From Acidovorax sp. Root219 (GTDB taxonomy: Bacteria > Pseudomonadota > Gammaproteobacteria > Burkholderiales > Burkholderiaceae_C), in contig NZ_LMIJ01000007.1 of the NCBI RefSeq assembly GCF_001428665.1, forward strand, positions 327-64,326: DNA of 64,000 bases, written 5' to 3'. Shown in pieces: positions 26,608 to 36,995 of the stretch. The stretch's first letter is position 1. Each line of letters starts with the position of its first letter. The translations under genes were made by a program, and so were the position numbers. Under the pieces are notes generated by a model. The model searched no databases and had not been told where the DNA came from. It worked only from the letters and a program-made list of their open reading frames with translations.

Positions 26608-27576
26608 ATGATGAAACTGAACCGCCGGACCCTCGTATCCGCCCTTGCCTGCGCCCCCGTGGCCGGGCTGCTCCCGGGCGCCGCCTGGGCCCAGAAACCC
26701 ATCGTACTGGGCTTCAGCCAGGTGGGTGCCGAGAGCGAGTGGCGCACCGCCAACACCGAATCGATCAAGTCCGCCGCCAAGGAGGCCGGCATCGAGCTCA
26801 AGTTCTCCGACGCCCAGCAAAAGCAGGAGAACCAGATCAAGGCCATCCGCTCCTTCATCGCCCAGAAGGTGGACGTGATCGCCTTCTCGCCGGTGGTCGA
26901 GTCGGGATGGGAGAACGTACTGCGCGAGGCCAAGGCCGCCAAGATCCCCGTGGTGCTGACCGACCGCTCGGTCAACGTCAAGGACCAGTCGCTGTACGTG
27001 ACCTTCATGGGCTCGGACTTCGTGGAAGAAGGCCGCAAGGCCGGCCGCTGGCTGGTGGACAAGATGAAGGACCAGAAGGGCGACGTCAACATCGTCGAAC
27101 TGCAGGGCACCGTGGGCTCGGCCCCGGCCATCGACCGCAAGAAGGGCTTCGAGGAAATCGTCAAGGCCGACCCCAAGTTCAAGATCCTGCGCTCGCAGAC
27201 CGGCGACTTCACGCGCGCCAAGGGCAAGGAGGTGATGGAAGCCTTCCTCAAGGCCGAGGGCAAGAAGATCAACGTGCTCTACGCGCACAACGACGACATG
27301 GCCATCGGCGCCATCCAGGCCATCGAAGAGGCCGGCATGAAGCCCGCCAAGGACATCACCATCATCTCCATCGATGCGGTCAAGGGCGCCTTCGAGGCCA
27401 TGATCGCCGGCAAGCTCAATGTGAGTGTGGAGTGCAGCCCCCTGCTGGGCCCGCAGCTGATGACCGCCGTCAAGGACATCAAGGCCGGCAAGGCGGTGCA
27501 AAAGCGCATCGTGACCGAGGAAGGCATCTTCCCGATGGAAGTGGCCGCCGCCGAGTTCCCGAAACGCAAGTATTGA
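26608..27576 (+). CDS. Sugar ABC transporter substrate-binding protein, YtfQ-like
   Basis: 322-aa periplasmic binding protein of the ribose/galactofuranose class (Peripla_BP_4), with a signal peptide ending AWA near residue 28 and [18 protein letters not shown] at the mature start, as in YtfQ-type furanose binders. It probably works with the YtfR/YtfT/YjfF-like proteins encoded about 4 kb downstream. AGGAG precedes tandem ATGs at 26608 and 26611. Its composition is rich in Met, unlike the sulfonate binders. It is followed by a stem-loop. Confidence 0.9.
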   Translation: MMKLNRRTLVSALACAPVAGLLPGAAWAQKPIVLGFSQVGAESEWRTANTESIKSAAKEAGIELKFSDAQQKQENQIKAIRSFIAQKVDVIAFSPVVESGWENVLREAKAAKIPVVLTDRSVNVKDQSLYVTFMGSDFVEEGRKAGRWLVDKMKDQKGDVNIVELQGTVGSAPAIDRKKGFEEIVKADPKFKILRSQTGDFTRAKGKEVMEAFLKAEGKKINVLYAHNDDMAIGAIQAIEEAGMKPAKDITIISIDAVKGAFEAMIAGKLNVSVECSPLLGPQLMTAVKDIKAGKAVQKRIVTEEGIFPMEVAAAEFPKRKY

Positions 27577-27582
27577 TGCCGC

Positions 27583-27607
27583 TGCTGCCGGTGTAGAGCC
27601 GGCAGCA
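27583..27607 (+). terminator. Intra-operon stem-loop after the YtfQ-like gene
   Basis: TGCTGCCGG and CCGGCAGCA form a 9-bp stem with a 7-nt loop, 6 bp after the stop. No T-run follows. Such hairpins after binding-protein genes usually protect the upstream mRNA and lower downstream expression. Confidence 0.55.
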
Positions 27608-27685
27608 CGGCAGGAGGCCGGCCCCGCGCGCCACAGGAGGTGTACGAGGGCCGGGCAGAAAACCAGAAAAACAGGAGACAAATTG

Positions 27686-28756
27686 ATGAAACGCACCATT
27701 TTCAAGACCGTACTGGCCACCGTGGCCCTGGCTGCCATGGGGGCCGCACCGCTGGCACTGGCCCAGGACAAGGGCAGCATCGGCATCTCCATGCCCACCA
27801 AGTCCTCGTCGCGCTGGATCGCCGACGGTGACAACATGGTCAAGGTGCTCAAGGAGCGCGGCTACAAGACCGACCTGCAGTACGCGGACGACGACATCCC
27901 GAACCAACTCGCACAGATCGAGAACATGATCACCAAGGGCGCCAAGGTGCTGGTGATCGCCTCCATCGACGGCACCACCCTCTCGCGCGTGCTGCAGAGC
28001 GCGGCCGACAAGGGCGTGAAGGTCATCGCCTATGACCGACTCATCAAGGGCTCGAAGAACGTGGACTACTACGCCACCTTCGACAACTTCCAGGTCGGCG
28101 TTCTGCAGGCCAGCTCCATCGTCGACAAGCTGGGCTTGAAGCAGGGCAAGGGCCCGTTCAACATCGAACTCTTCGGTGGCTCGCCCGACGACAACAACGC
28201 CTTCTTCTTCTACGACGGCGCCATGAGCGTGCTCAAGCCCTACATCGACAGCGGCAAGCTGGTGGTGCGCAGCAAGCAGCTGGGCATGAACAAGGTGGGC
28301 ACGCTGCGCTGGGACGGCTCGGTGGCCCAGGCCCGCATGGACAACCTGCTCTCGGCCTACTACGGCAAGGACAAGGTGCACGCCGTGCTCTCGCCCTACG
28401 ACGGCCTGTCCATCGGCATCCTGTCGTCCCTGAAGGGCGTGGGCTACTGCACGGCGCAGCAGCCCTGCCCGGTGGTGAGCGGCCAGGACGCGGAGATCCC
28501 CTCGGTCAAGTCCATCCTCAAGGGCGAGCAGTTCTCCACCGTGTTCAAGGACACGCGCGAACTGGCCAAGGTCGCCGCCAACATGGTGGACGCCACGCTC
28601 TCGGGCAAGCAGCCCGAGATCAACGACACCAAGACCTACAACAACGGCGAGAAGGTGGTTCCGTCGTACCTGCTCAAGCCGGTGTCGGTCGATGCGTCCA
28701 ACTGGAACGCGGTACTGGTGGGCAGCGGCTACTACAAGGAATCGCAAGTCAAGTAA
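27686..28756 (+). CDS. chvE: Multiple-sugar-binding protein, ChvE-like
   Basis: 356-aa periplasmic binding protein of the ChvE/XylF group, with a signal peptide ending LALAQ (about residue 27) and early mature sequence [19 protein letters not shown]. ChvE binds galactose, arabinose, glucose and related sugars and pairs with GguAB, encoded directly downstream. The ATG at 27686 has AGGAG 8 bp upstream; a TTG immediately before it (27683) is an alternative start. The leader ACAGGAGACAA matches that of the YtfQ-like gene. Confidence 0.9.
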   Translation: MKRTIFKTVLATVALAAMGAAPLALAQDKGSIGISMPTKSSSRWIADGDNMVKVLKERGYKTDLQYADDDIPNQLAQIENMITKGAKVLVIASIDGTTLSRVLQSAADKGVKVIAYDRLIKGSKNVDYYATFDNFQVGVLQASSIVDKLGLKQGKGPFNIELFGGSPDDNNAFFFYDGAMSVLKPYIDSGKLVVRSKQLGMNKVGTLRWDGSVAQARMDNLLSAYYGKDKVHAVLSPYDGLSIGILSSLKGVGYCTAQQPCPVVSGQDAEIPSVKSILKGEQFSTVFKDTRELAKVAANMVDATLSGKQPEINDTKTYNNGEKVVPSYLLKPVSVDASNWNAVLVGSGYYKESQVK

Positions 28757-28768
28757 CCCAGGCCTGGG

Positions 28769-28795
28769 CCAGGGGAGGCAGCGCATCTCCCCTGG
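28769..28795 (+). terminator. Intra-operon stem-loop after chvE
   Basis: CCAGGGGAG and CTCCCCTGG form a perfect 9-bp stem with a 9-nt loop, 12 bp after the chvE stop. There is no T-run, and transcription must continue into gguA. It probably acts as an mRNA stabiliser. Confidence 0.55.
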
Positions 28796-28855
28796 TACCA
28801 GGGCCACGTGAGACAACAGAGGAAGCCCGCAGCGCTTCCTGCACGAGCCCAGTCC

Positions 28856-30373
28856 ATGATTCTTGAAATGCGGAACATCCGCAAAACCTTCCCCGGCGTG
28901 GTCGCACTCAACCAGGTGAACCTGAACGTGCGCGCCGGCGAGATCCACGCCATCGTCGGCGAGAACGGCGCGGGCAAGTCCACGCTGATGAAAGTGCTCT
29001 CGGGCGTCTACCCGCACGGCAGCTACAGCGGCGAGATCGTCTTCGAAGGCCAGGAGCGCCAGTTCGGCGGCATCCGCGACAGCGAGCACCTGGGTGTGAT
29101 CATCATCCACCAGGAACTGGCGCTGGTGCCGCTGCTGTCCATTGCCGAAAACATCTTCCTGGGCAACGAGACGGCGCGCCATGGCGTGATCGACTGGATG
29201 GCGGCGCACAGCAAGGCCCAGGCCCTTTTGAGAAAGGTCGGCCTCAAGGAGTCGCCCGAGACCCTGGTCACCCACCTGGGCGTGGGCAAGCAGCAGTTGG
29301 TGGAGATCGCCAAGGCGCTGTCGCGCCAGGTGCGCCTGTTGATCCTGGACGAACCCACGGCCAGCCTCAACGAGAACGACAGCCAGGCGCTGCTGGACCT
29401 GCTGCTGGAGCTCAAGAAGCAGGGCATCACCTGCATTTTGATCTCGCACAAGCTCAACGAAATATCGCGCGTGGCCGATGCCATCACCGTGCTGCGCGAC
29501 GGCAGCACAGTCGAGTCGCTCGACTGCCGCACCGGCCTGGTCAGCGAGGACCGCGTGATCAAGGCCATGGTCGGCCGCGAGATGGCCGACCGCTACCCGC
29601 CGCGCCAGCCCGACATCGGCCCCACCGTGTTCGAAGTGCGCAACTGGCGCGCCCACCACCCGCAGCATGCCGATCGCGAGGTCATCAAGGGCGTCGACCT
29701 GCATGTTCGGCGCGGCGAGATCGTGGGCATCGCCGGCCTCATGGGCGCGGGCCGCACCGAACTGGCGATGAGCATCTTCGGCAAATCCTGGGGCCAGCGC
29801 ATCAGCGGCCAGGTGCTGCTGAACGGCCAGGAGATCGACGTCGGCACGGTGGAGAAAGCCGTGCGCCATGGCCTGGCCTACGTCACCGAGGACCGCAAGG
29901 GCAACGGCCTGGTGCTCAACGAGGACATCCAGTTCAACGTCTCGCTGGCCAACCTGGGCGGCATCTCCACCGCCACGGTGATGGACCATGGGCGCGAGCA
30001 CCAGATCGCGCAGGACTACCGGCGCAAGTTGCGCATCCGCTGCTCGGGCGTGGACCAGAAGACCGTGAACCTCTCGGGCGGCAACCAGCAGAAGGTGGTG
30101 CTGGGCAAGTGGCTCTTCACCAACCCCGAGGTGCTGATCCTCGACGAGCCCACGCGCGGCATCGACGTGGGTGCCAAGTACGAAATCTACACCCTGATCG
30201 CCCAGATGGCGGCCGAAGGCAAGTGCGTGATCGTGATCTCGTCGGAAATGCCCGAGCTGCTGGGCATCACGGACCGCATCTACGTGATGAACGAGGGCCG
30301 CTTCGTGGCCGAAATGCCCACCGCAGAAGCCTCGCAAGAAAAAATCATGCGCGCGATCGTGAAAGCCAGTTGA
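28856..30373 (+). CDS. gguA: Sugar ABC transporter ATPase, GguA-like
   Basis: 505-aa ATPase with two fused ABC domains, as in GguA/XylG/MmsA. The first has GENGAGKST (about residues 39-47) and [10 protein letters not shown]; the second has the usual degenerate Walker [10 protein letters not shown] (about 297) with LSGGNQQK and [11 protein letters not shown]. It energises import through GguB with ChvE as receptor. The ATG at 28856 is used; the frame is open to 28808. Its stop is followed 1 bp later by the gguB start. Confidence 0.92.
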   Translation: MILEMRNIRKTFPGVVALNQVNLNVRAGEIHAIVGENGAGKSTLMKVLSGVYPHGSYSGEIVFEGQERQFGGIRDSEHLGVIIIHQELALVPLLSIAENIFLGNETARHGVIDWMAAHSKAQALLRKVGLKESPETLVTHLGVGKQQLVEIAKALSRQVRLLILDEPTASLNENDSQALLDLLLELKKQGITCILISHKLNEISRVADAITVLRDGSTVESLDCRTGLVSEDRVIKAMVGREMADRYPPRQPDIGPTVFEVRNWRAHHPQHADREVIKGVDLHVRRGEIVGIAGLMGAGRTELAMSIFGKSWGQRISGQVLLNGQEIDVGTVEKAVRHGLAYVTEDRKGNGLVLNEDIQFNVSLANLGGISTATVMDHGREHQIAQDYRRKLRIRCSGVDQKTVNLSGGNQQKVVLGKWLFTNPEVLILDEPTRGIDVGAKYEIYTLIAQMAAEGKCVIVISSEMPELLGITDRIYVMNEGRFVAEMPTAEASQEKIMRAIVKAS

Positions 30374-30374
30374 G

Positions 30375-31604
30375 ATGACCCCAATGACCCCCTCCCCTAC
30401 CGCCACGCTTGCCAGCGCCCCTGCCGAGGCACCGGCCCACCACGACAAGCCGCTGCTCGAACACCTCAAGCACAACTTCCGCGAATACGGCATGCTGATC
30501 ACGCTGGTGGCCATCATGGGCTTCTTCCAGTACATGACCGACGGCACGCTGATGCAGCCGCTCAACCTCACCAACCTGCTGCTGCAAAACAGCTACATCG
30601 TCATCATGGCGCTGGGCATGCTGCTGGTGATCGTGGCCGGGCACATCGACCTGTCGGTGGGCTCGGTCTGCGGCTTCATCGGCGCGCTGGCCGCCGTGCT
30701 GATGGTGGAGTACCACTGGCACTTCCTGCCCGCATCGCTGGTGTGCCTGCTGTGCGGCGGCATCATCGGTGGGCTGCAGGGCTGGTTCGTGGCCTTCTCG
30801 CGCATTCCGTCCTTCATCGTCACGCTGGCCGGCATGCTGGTGTTCAAGGGCCTGGCGCTGGCGCTGCTGGCCGGGCAGTCGGTGGGGCCGTTCCCTGCCG
30901 AGTTCCAGATGCTCAGCTCGGGCTTCATCCCCGACCTGTTCAGCGTGGAGGGCCTCAAGCTCACTTCGCTGCTGCTGGGCGTGGCCGTGGCTGTAGCGCT
31001 GGCAGTGGCCGGGGTGCGGGCGCGGGCCAACCGCCTCAGGCACGGCGTGCAGGCCGAGCCGCTGGCCCTCTTCGTGGCGCGCACCGCCGTTTTTGCGGCA
31101 CTCCTGGTCTATTTCTCGTACCTGCTCGCCTCGTACAAGGGCCTGCCCAACGTGCTGGTGGTCATGGCGCTGCTGATAGTGCTGTTCGAATTCGTCACCA
31201 GCCGCACCACCATCGGCCGGCGCATCTATGCCATGGGCGGCAACGAGAAGGCGGCCAAGCTCTCGGGCATCAAGACCGAGCGGCTGTCGTTCTATGCCTT
31301 CATCAACATGGGCGTGCTGGCCGCACTGGCCGGCCTGGTGTTTGCCGCGCGGCTCAACACGGCCACACCCAAGGCGGGCCTTGGCTTCGAGCTCGACGTG
31401 ATCGCCGCCTGCTTCATCGGCGGGGCCTCGGCCTCGGGCGGCGTGGGCAAGGTCATGGGCGCGGTGATCGGCGCCTTCGTGATGGGGGTGATGAACAACG
31501 GCATGTCCATCCTCGGCATCGGCATCGACTACCAGCAGGTCATCAAGGGCGTGGTGCTGCTGGCCGCGGTCTTGGTCGACGTCTACAACAAGAACAAGGC
31601 CTGA
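30375..31604 (+). CDS. gguB: Sugar ABC transporter permease, GguB-like
   Basis: 409-aa integral membrane permease of the XylH/GguB group with about ten hydrophobic segments and the family hallmark GHIDLSVGSV near residue 93. A charged cytoplasmic insert (about residues 210-230, RARANRLRHGVQAE) matches the longer XylH-type permeases. It forms the channel for ChvE-delivered sugars. It starts 1 bp after the gguA stop, so it is coupled. Confidence 0.92.
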   Translation: MTPMTPSPTATLASAPAEAPAHHDKPLLEHLKHNFREYGMLITLVAIMGFFQYMTDGTLMQPLNLTNLLLQNSYIVIMALGMLLVIVAGHIDLSVGSVCGFIGALAAVLMVEYHWHFLPASLVCLLCGGIIGGLQGWFVAFSRIPSFIVTLAGMLVFKGLALALLAGQSVGPFPAEFQMLSSGFIPDLFSVEGLKLTSLLLGVAVAVALAVAGVRARANRLRHGVQAEPLALFVARTAVFAALLVYFSYLLASYKGLPNVLVVMALLIVLFEFVTSRTTIGRRIYAMGGNEKAAKLSGIKTERLSFYAFINMGVLAALAGLVFAARLNTATPKAGLGFELDVIAACFIGGASASGGVGKVMGAVIGAFVMGVMNNGMSILGIGIDYQQVIKGVVLLAAVLVDVYNKNKA

Positions 31605-31609
31605 AAGCC

Positions 31610-33145
31610 ATGGACGCGGCCGCCGTTCACGCCCTTGCTCCCGTGCTGGAACTCACGGGCATCCACAAGCATTTCTCGGGCATCCCCGTGCTGCGCGACG
31701 TGCAGCTCAACCTGTACCCGGGCGAAATCCACGCCCTCATGGGCCAGAACGGCGCGGGCAAGTCCACGCTGATCAAGGTGCTCACCGGCGTGCTCGAAGC
31801 CAGCGGCGGGCAGATGCGCCTGGCCGGCCAGGCCGTGTGGCCCGATTCGCCGCTGGCCGCGCAGCGCCTGGGCATCAGCACCGTGTACCAGGAGGTCAAC
31901 CTCTGCCCCAACCTGTCGGTGGCCGAGAACATCTTTGCCGGCCGCTACCCGCGTTGCGGCATCGCCCAGGGCTTTCGCATCGACTGGGCCACGCTGCACC
32001 AGCGTGCCCGGGATCTGGTGGCGCGCATCGGCCTGTCCATCGATGTCACGCGACTGCTCTCGGACTACCCGGTGGCCGTGCAGCAACTGGTGGCCATCGC
32101 CCGGGCGCTGAGCATCGAGGCCAAGGTGCTGATCCTGGACGAACCCACCTCCAGCCTGGACGACGACGAGGTTCAAAAGCTCTTCGAGGTGCTGCGCCGC
32201 CTGCGCGGCGAGGGCCTGGCCATCGTCTTCGTGACCCACTTTTTGAACCAGGTGTATGCTGTTTCGGACCGCATCACGGTGCTGCGCAACGGTGCCTGGG
32301 TGGGTGAATGGGCCGTGGGTGACCTGGGCCCGCAGGCCCTGATTGCCGCCATGCTGGGGCGCGAGCTGGCAGCGCAGTGCACCGAGCCACCGGTGATCCC
32401 CGTGTTCGACGACGCGGCGCAGGCCCTGCTGGAGGCGCAAGGCCTGGGCCAGAGCGGGCAGTTGCAGCCCATCGACCTCAAGGTGCGAGCCGGCGAGGTG
32501 GTGGGCCTGGCGGGCCTGCTGGGATCGGGCCGCACGGAGCTGGCACGGCTGCTGTTCGGTCTGCAGGCGCCCGACAAGGGCGTGCTGCGCATTGATGGCC
32601 GTGCCGTCACCTTCTCCAATCCCATGGATGCGATCCGCGCGGGCCTGGCCCTGTGCCCCGAGGAGCGCAAGACCGATGGCATCGTGGCCGAACTCTCGGT
32701 GCGCGAGAACATCGCCCTGGCGCTGCAGGCGCGCATGGGCATGGGCCGTTTTCTGTCGCGTGCCGAGCAGACCGCGATTGCCGAGCGCTATGTGCAGCTG
32801 CTGGGCATCAAGACCACCAGCGTGGACACGCCCATCGCCCTGCTCTCGGGCGGCAACCAGCAAAAGGCGATCCTCGCGCGCTGGATGGCCATCGAGCCGC
32901 GCCTGTTGATCCTGGACGAGCCCACGCGCGGTATCGACGTGGCGGCCAAGCAGGAAATCATGGAGCAGATCCTGTGCCTGGCCGATGCCGGCATGGCGGT
33001 GGTTTTCATCTCCTCCGAAATGAGCGAAGTGGTGCGCGTGGCGCACCGCATCGTGGTGCTGCGCGACCGCCGCAAGGTCGGCGAGCTGCCTGCAGGCAGC
33101 AGCGAAGAAGCCGTGTACGAACTGATTGCCGCCGAAAATGCCTGA
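31610..33145 (+). CDS. Sugar ABC transporter ATPase, YtfR/AraG-like
   Basis: 511-aa double ABC ATPase: Walker A GQNGAGKST (about residue 45) and [12 protein letters not shown] in the second half, with a degenerate second Walker A GLLGSGRTE. It is the second ATPase of this operon and belongs with the YtfQ-like binder and two following permeases (galactofuranose/arabinofuranose-type importer). The ATG at 31610 lies 5 bp after gguB. The long upstream frame overlaps gguB and is not coding. Confidence 0.92.
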   Translation: MDAAAVHALAPVLELTGIHKHFSGIPVLRDVQLNLYPGEIHALMGQNGAGKSTLIKVLTGVLEASGGQMRLAGQAVWPDSPLAAQRLGISTVYQEVNLCPNLSVAENIFAGRYPRCGIAQGFRIDWATLHQRARDLVARIGLSIDVTRLLSDYPVAVQQLVAIARALSIEAKVLILDEPTSSLDDDEVQKLFEVLRRLRGEGLAIVFVTHFLNQVYAVSDRITVLRNGAWVGEWAVGDLGPQALIAAMLGRELAAQCTEPPVIPVFDDAAQALLEAQGLGQSGQLQPIDLKVRAGEVVGLAGLLGSGRTELARLLFGLQAPDKGVLRIDGRAVTFSNPMDAIRAGLALCPEERKTDGIVAELSVRENIALALQARMGMGRFLSRAEQTAIAERYVQLLGIKTTSVDTPIALLSGGNQQKAILARWMAIEPRLLILDEPTRGIDVAAKQEIMEQILCLADAGMAVVFISSEMSEVVRVAHRIVVLRDRRKVGELPAGSSEEAVYELIAAENA

Positions 33146-34196
33146 CGCACCCTCCCCCTCCTCTTCTCTGCTGGCCGCTGCGCTGCGCCACCGGCTCACC
33201 TGGCCGCTGGTCACGCTGGCCCTGCTGCTGGCCGTGAACACGGCCTTCAACGCGAGCTTTCTGCACATCGAGTGGCGCGATGGCCACTTCTACGGCAGCC
33301 TGGTCGACATCCTCAACCGTGCGGCACCCCTGGCGCTGGTGTCGCTGGGCATGACCATGGTGATCGCCACGCGCGGCATCGACATTTCGGTGGGCGCGGT
33401 GGTGGCCATCGCCGCCGCCGTGGGCGCCTGGATGATCGGCGGCTCGGTCTCGGGCGGCGAGAGCCGCTTTCCCCTGCCGCTGGCCATCCTGGGCGCCATC
33501 GGCGTGGCGGCACTGTGCGGGCTGTGGAACGGCCTCCTGGTCGCCAAGGTGGGCATGCAGCCCATCATCGCCACGCTGATCCTGATGGTGGCCGGCCGGG
33601 GCATTGCCCAGTTGATCACCGACGGGCAGATCATCACCATCTACTACGCGCCCTTCTTCTTCCTGGGCGGGGGCTACCTGCTGGGCCTGCCGTTTTCGCT
33701 GTTCGTGCTGGCCGCCGTGTTTGCCGGGCTGTACCTGGCGGTCACGCGCACGGCGCTGGGCCTGTTCGTCCAGGCCGTGGGCATCAACCCCACGGCGGCG
33801 CGCGTGGCCGGCGTGCAGTCGCGCCGCCTGGTCGTGGCGGCCTACACCTTCTGCGGCGTGTGTGCGGGCATCGCAGGCCTGCTCATCAGCTCTAACGTGA
33901 AGAGTGCCGATGCCAACAATGCCGGCCAGATGCTGGAGCTCGATGCCATCCTGGCCGTGACGCTGGGCGGCACGGCACTGACCGGCGGGCGCTTCAGCCT
34001 GGTGGGCAGCGTGATCGGCGCGCTCATCATCCAGACGCTGACCTACGCCATCTACTCGCTGGGCGTGCCGCCCGAGATCAACCTGGTGGTCAAGGCCGTG
34101 GTGGTGTTCATCGTGATGCTGCTGCAGTCGCCCGACTTCCGCGCGCAGATCGGCGCCCTGGTGCGCCGGCCTGCGGCCGGGGGAGCCCTGTCATGA
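33138..34196 (+). CDS. Sugar ABC transporter permease, YtfT-like
   Basis: 352-aa permease of the ribose-type branch with the hallmark RGIDISVGAV (about residue 79) and about nine hydrophobic segments. The ATG at 33138 overlaps the ATPase end by 8 bp; an earlier start at 33126 is possible. It is expected to form a heterodimeric channel with the YjfF-like protein encoded next. Confidence 0.9.
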   Translation: MPDAPSPSSSLLAAALRHRLTWPLVTLALLLAVNTAFNASFLHIEWRDGHFYGSLVDILNRAAPLALVSLGMTMVIATRGIDISVGAVVAIAAAVGAWMIGGSVSGGESRFPLPLAILGAIGVAALCGLWNGLLVAKVGMQPIIATLILMVAGRGIAQLITDGQIITIYYAPFFFLGGGYLLGLPFSLFVLAAVFAGLYLAVTRTALGLFVQAVGINPTAARVAGVQSRRLVVAAYTFCGVCAGIAGLLISSNVKSADANNAGQMLELDAILAVTLGGTALTGGRFSLVGSVIGALIIQTLTYAIYSLGVPPEINLVVKAVVVFIVMLLQSPDFRAQIGALVRRPAAGGALS

Positions 34197-35230
34197 GCGG
34201 CGGACACAGCCCCACCCTGGATGTGGCACCTGCCGCCGCCGCGCCAACACAACGCCCTGTTTCTCCCAGCATGCGCCTGAACCCCAAGTACCTGCCGCTG
34301 GCGGCCACCATCGCGCTGTTCCTGGCCATGGCCACGGCGGGCTCGGTGCTCTACACCGGTTTCTTCTCGGCCCAGGTGTTCCTCAACCTGCTGATCGACA
34401 ACGCCTTTCTGATCATCGTCGCGGTGGGCATGACCTTCGTGATCCTCTCGGGCGGCATCGACCTGTCGGTGGGCTCGGTGGTGGCGCTGACCACCATGGT
34501 GCTGGCCAGCCTGGTGGAGCACCACCACTGGAGCCCATTCGCAGCCATCCCGCTGGTGCTGCTCATGGGCACGGTGTTCGGGGCCTTCATGGGCTTTCTG
34601 ATCGAGCGCTTTCGGCTGCAGCCCTTCATCGTGACGCTGGCGGGCATGTTCCTGGCGCGTGGCCTGTGCTACCTGATCAGCATCGACTCGATCAGCATGG
34701 CCGACGAGGCCTATTCCGCGATGGCGCAGTGGCGCCTCGAACTGTGGGAGGGTGCCTCGCTCTCGCTGGGCGCGCTGATCGCCATGGCCGTGCTGCTGGC
34801 CGCCATCTTCGTCGCGCACTGCACGCCGTTTGGCCGCAACGTGTATGCCGTGGGCGGCAACGAGCATTCGGCCGTGCTCATGGGCCTGCCGGTGCGCGCC
34901 ACGGTGATAGGCGTGTACACGCTCTCGGGCCTGTGCTCGGCGCTGGCCGGCGTGGTGTTCACCTTCTACATGCTGTCGGGCTACGGCCTGCACGCCACGA
35001 GCATGGAGCTCGATGCCATCGCCGCCGTGGTGATCGGCGGCACCCTGCTCACAGGCGGCGTGGGCTACGTGGCCGGCACCCTGTTCGGCGTGCTGATGCT
35101 CGGAATCATCCAGACCCTGATTTCCTTCGACGGCACGCTCAGCTCGTGGTGGACACGCATCGTCGTCGGCGTGCTGCTCTTCGTCTTCTGCCTGCTGCAG
35201 CGCCTGCTGACGCACCGCACTTCCAAGTGA
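34193..35230 (+). CDS. Sugar ABC transporter permease, YjfF-like
   Basis: 345-aa permease with the hallmark GGIDLSVGSV (about residue 86) and GGTLLTGGVGYVAG near the C-terminus, typical of YjfF. The ATGA overlap with the preceding permease indicates coupled translation and a 1:1 channel. It is the last transport gene before the catabolic genes. Confidence 0.9.
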   Translation: MSGGHSPTLDVAPAAAAPTQRPVSPSMRLNPKYLPLAATIALFLAMATAGSVLYTGFFSAQVFLNLLIDNAFLIIVAVGMTFVILSGGIDLSVGSVVALTTMVLASLVEHHHWSPFAAIPLVLLMGTVFGAFMGFLIERFRLQPFIVTLAGMFLARGLCYLISIDSISMADEAYSAMAQWRLELWEGASLSLGALIAMAVLLAAIFVAHCTPFGRNVYAVGGNEHSAVLMGLPVRATVIGVYTLSGLCSALAGVVFTFYMLSGYGLHATSMELDAIAAVVIGGTLLTGGVGYVAGTLFGVLMLGIIQTLISFDGTLSSWWTRIVVGVLLFVFCLLQRLLTHRTSK

Positions 35231-35261
35231 CCCCGCATCTCCCTCTCCCCCAAAAACAACC

Positions 35262-36995
35262 ATGACCACCTCCCCGCGCAAGCTCCGCTCCGCCGAATGG
35301 TTCGGCACCGCCGACAAGAACGGCTTCATGTACCGCAGTTGGATGAAGAACCAGGGCATCCCGGACCATGAATTCGACGGCCGCCCCATCATCGGCATCT
35401 GCAACACCTGGTCCGAACTCACACCCTGCAACGCCCACTTTCGCAAGATCGCTGAGCATGTCAAGCGCGGCATCTACGAGGCGGGAGGCTTTCCGGTCGA
35501 GTTCCCGGTGTTCTCCAACGGCGAGTCCAACCTGCGCCCCACGGCCATGCTCACGCGCAATCTGGCCAGCATGGACGTGGAGGAAGCCATCCGCGGCAAC
35601 CCCATCGACGCGGTGGTGCTGCTGGTCGGCTGCGACAAGACCACCCCTGCCCTGCTGATGGGCGCGGCCAGCTGCGACGTGCCAGCCATCGTGGTCACGG
35701 GCGGGCCCATGCTCAACGGCAAGCTCGACGGCAAGGACATCGGCTCGGGCACGGCCGTGTGGCGGCTGCACGAATCGCTGAAGGCCGGCGAGATCAACGA
35801 GCACCAGTTCTTCGCGGCGGAAGCCGGCATGTCGCGCTCGGCCGGTACCTGCAACACCATGGGCACGGCCAGCACCATGGCCTGCATGGCCGAGTCGCTG
35901 GGCACCTCGCTGCCGCACAACGCGGCCATCCCGGCCGTGGACTCGCGCCGCTATGTGCTGGCGCACATGTCGGGCCGGCGCATCGTGGAAATGGCGCACG
36001 AAGGGCTCACGCTCTCGAAGATCCTCACGCGCGAGGCGTTTGAAAATGCCATCCGCACCAATGCGGCCATCGGCGGCTCGACCAACGCCGTGATCCACTT
36101 GAAAGCCATCGCCGGCCGCATCGGCGTGCAGCTGGACCTGGAGGACTGGACGCGCATCGGCCGCGGCACGCCCACGCTGGTGGACCTGCAGCCTTCGGGC
36201 CGCTTCCTGATGGAGGAGTTCTACTACGCGGGCGGCCTGCCTGCCGTGCTGCGCCGCCTGGGCGAGAACGGCCTGCTGCCCCACCCGGACGCGCTCACCG
36301 TCAACGGCAAGAGCCTGTGGGACAACGTGCGCGAAGCGCCGCAGTACAACGACGAGGTGATCCGCCCGATAGACAACCCCTTGATCGCCGATGGCGGCAT
36401 CTGCATCCTGCGCGGCAACCTGTCGCCGCGCGGCGCGGTGCTCAAGCCCTCGGCGGCATCGCCCGAACTGCTCAAGCACCGGGGGCGCGCCGTGGTGTTC
36501 GAGAACCTGGAGCACTACAAGGAGCGCATCGTCGATGAAGACCTGGACATCGACGCCAGCTGCGTGATGGTGATGAAGAACTGCGGCCCCAAGGGCTACC
36601 CCGGCATGGCCGAGGTGGGCAACATGGGCCTGCCGCCCAAGCTGCTGCGCCAGGGCGTGAAGGACATGGTGCGCATCTCCGACGCGCGCATGAGCGGCAC
36701 CGCCTACGGCACGGTCGTACTGCATGTGGCGCCCGAGGCGGCTGCGGGAGGGCCGCTGGCCGCCGTGCGCGACGGTGATTTCATCGAACTCGACTGCGAG
36801 CAGGGCCGCCTGCACCTTGACATCAGCGACGAGGAACTGGCCGCACGCCTGGCCGCGCTGGCCAGTACCGACATGGGCGGGCGCGGCGGCTACCAGCGCC
36901 TGTACGTGGACCATGTGCTGCAGGCCGATGAGGGCTGCGACTTCGACTTCCTGGTCGGCTGCCGGGGCGCTGCCGTACCGCGCCATTCGCACTGA
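35262..36995 (+). CDS. IlvD/Edd-family dehydratase, probable L-arabonate dehydratase
   Basis: 577-aa iron-sulfur dehydratase of the IlvD/Edd family. The three cluster cysteines are in GICNTWSEL (about residue 46), GCDKTTPA (about 125) and AGTCNTMG (about 198), and the catalytic Ser loop is DARMSGTAYG (about 478). Sugar-acid members convert L-arabonate (and often D-fuconate or D-galactonate) to 2-keto-3-deoxy acids. The product is a substrate for the DapA-like enzyme encoded next, whose start overlaps this stop by one base. It corresponds to the Azospirillum L-arabonate dehydratase. Confidence 0.9.
   Translation: MTTSPRKLRSAEWFGTADKNGFMYRSWMKNQGIPDHEFDGRPIIGICNTWSELTPCNAHFRKIAEHVKRGIYEAGGFPVEFPVFSNGESNLRPTAMLTRNLASMDVEEAIRGNPIDAVVLLVGCDKTTPALLMGAASCDVPAIVVTGGPMLNGKLDGKDIGSGTAVWRLHESLKAGEINEHQFFAAEAGMSRSAGTCNTMGTASTMACMAESLGTSLPHNAAIPAVDSRRYVLAHMSGRRIVEMAHEGLTLSKILTREAFENAIRTNAAIGGSTNAVIHLKAIAGRIGVQLDLEDWTRIGRGTPTLVDLQPSGRFLMEEFYYAGGLPAVLRRLGENGLLPHPDALTVNGKSLWDNVREAPQYNDEVIRPIDNPLIADGGICILRGNLSPRGAVLKPSAASPELLKHRGRAVVFENLEHYKERIVDEDLDIDASCVMVMKNCGPKGYPGMAEVGNMGLPPKLLRQGVKDMVRISDARMSGTAYGTVVLHVAPEAAAGGPLAAVRDGDFIELDCEQGRLHLDISDEELAARLAALASTDMGGRGGYQRLYVDHVLQADEGCDFDFLVGCRGAAVPRHSH

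Noticed and set aside
27479-30574. Minus-strand open frame of 1031 codons under chvE-gguA-gguB
   Set aside because: It is antisense to well-supported transporter genes; high Leu/Val/His content and no recognisable domain indicate a codon-position shadow.
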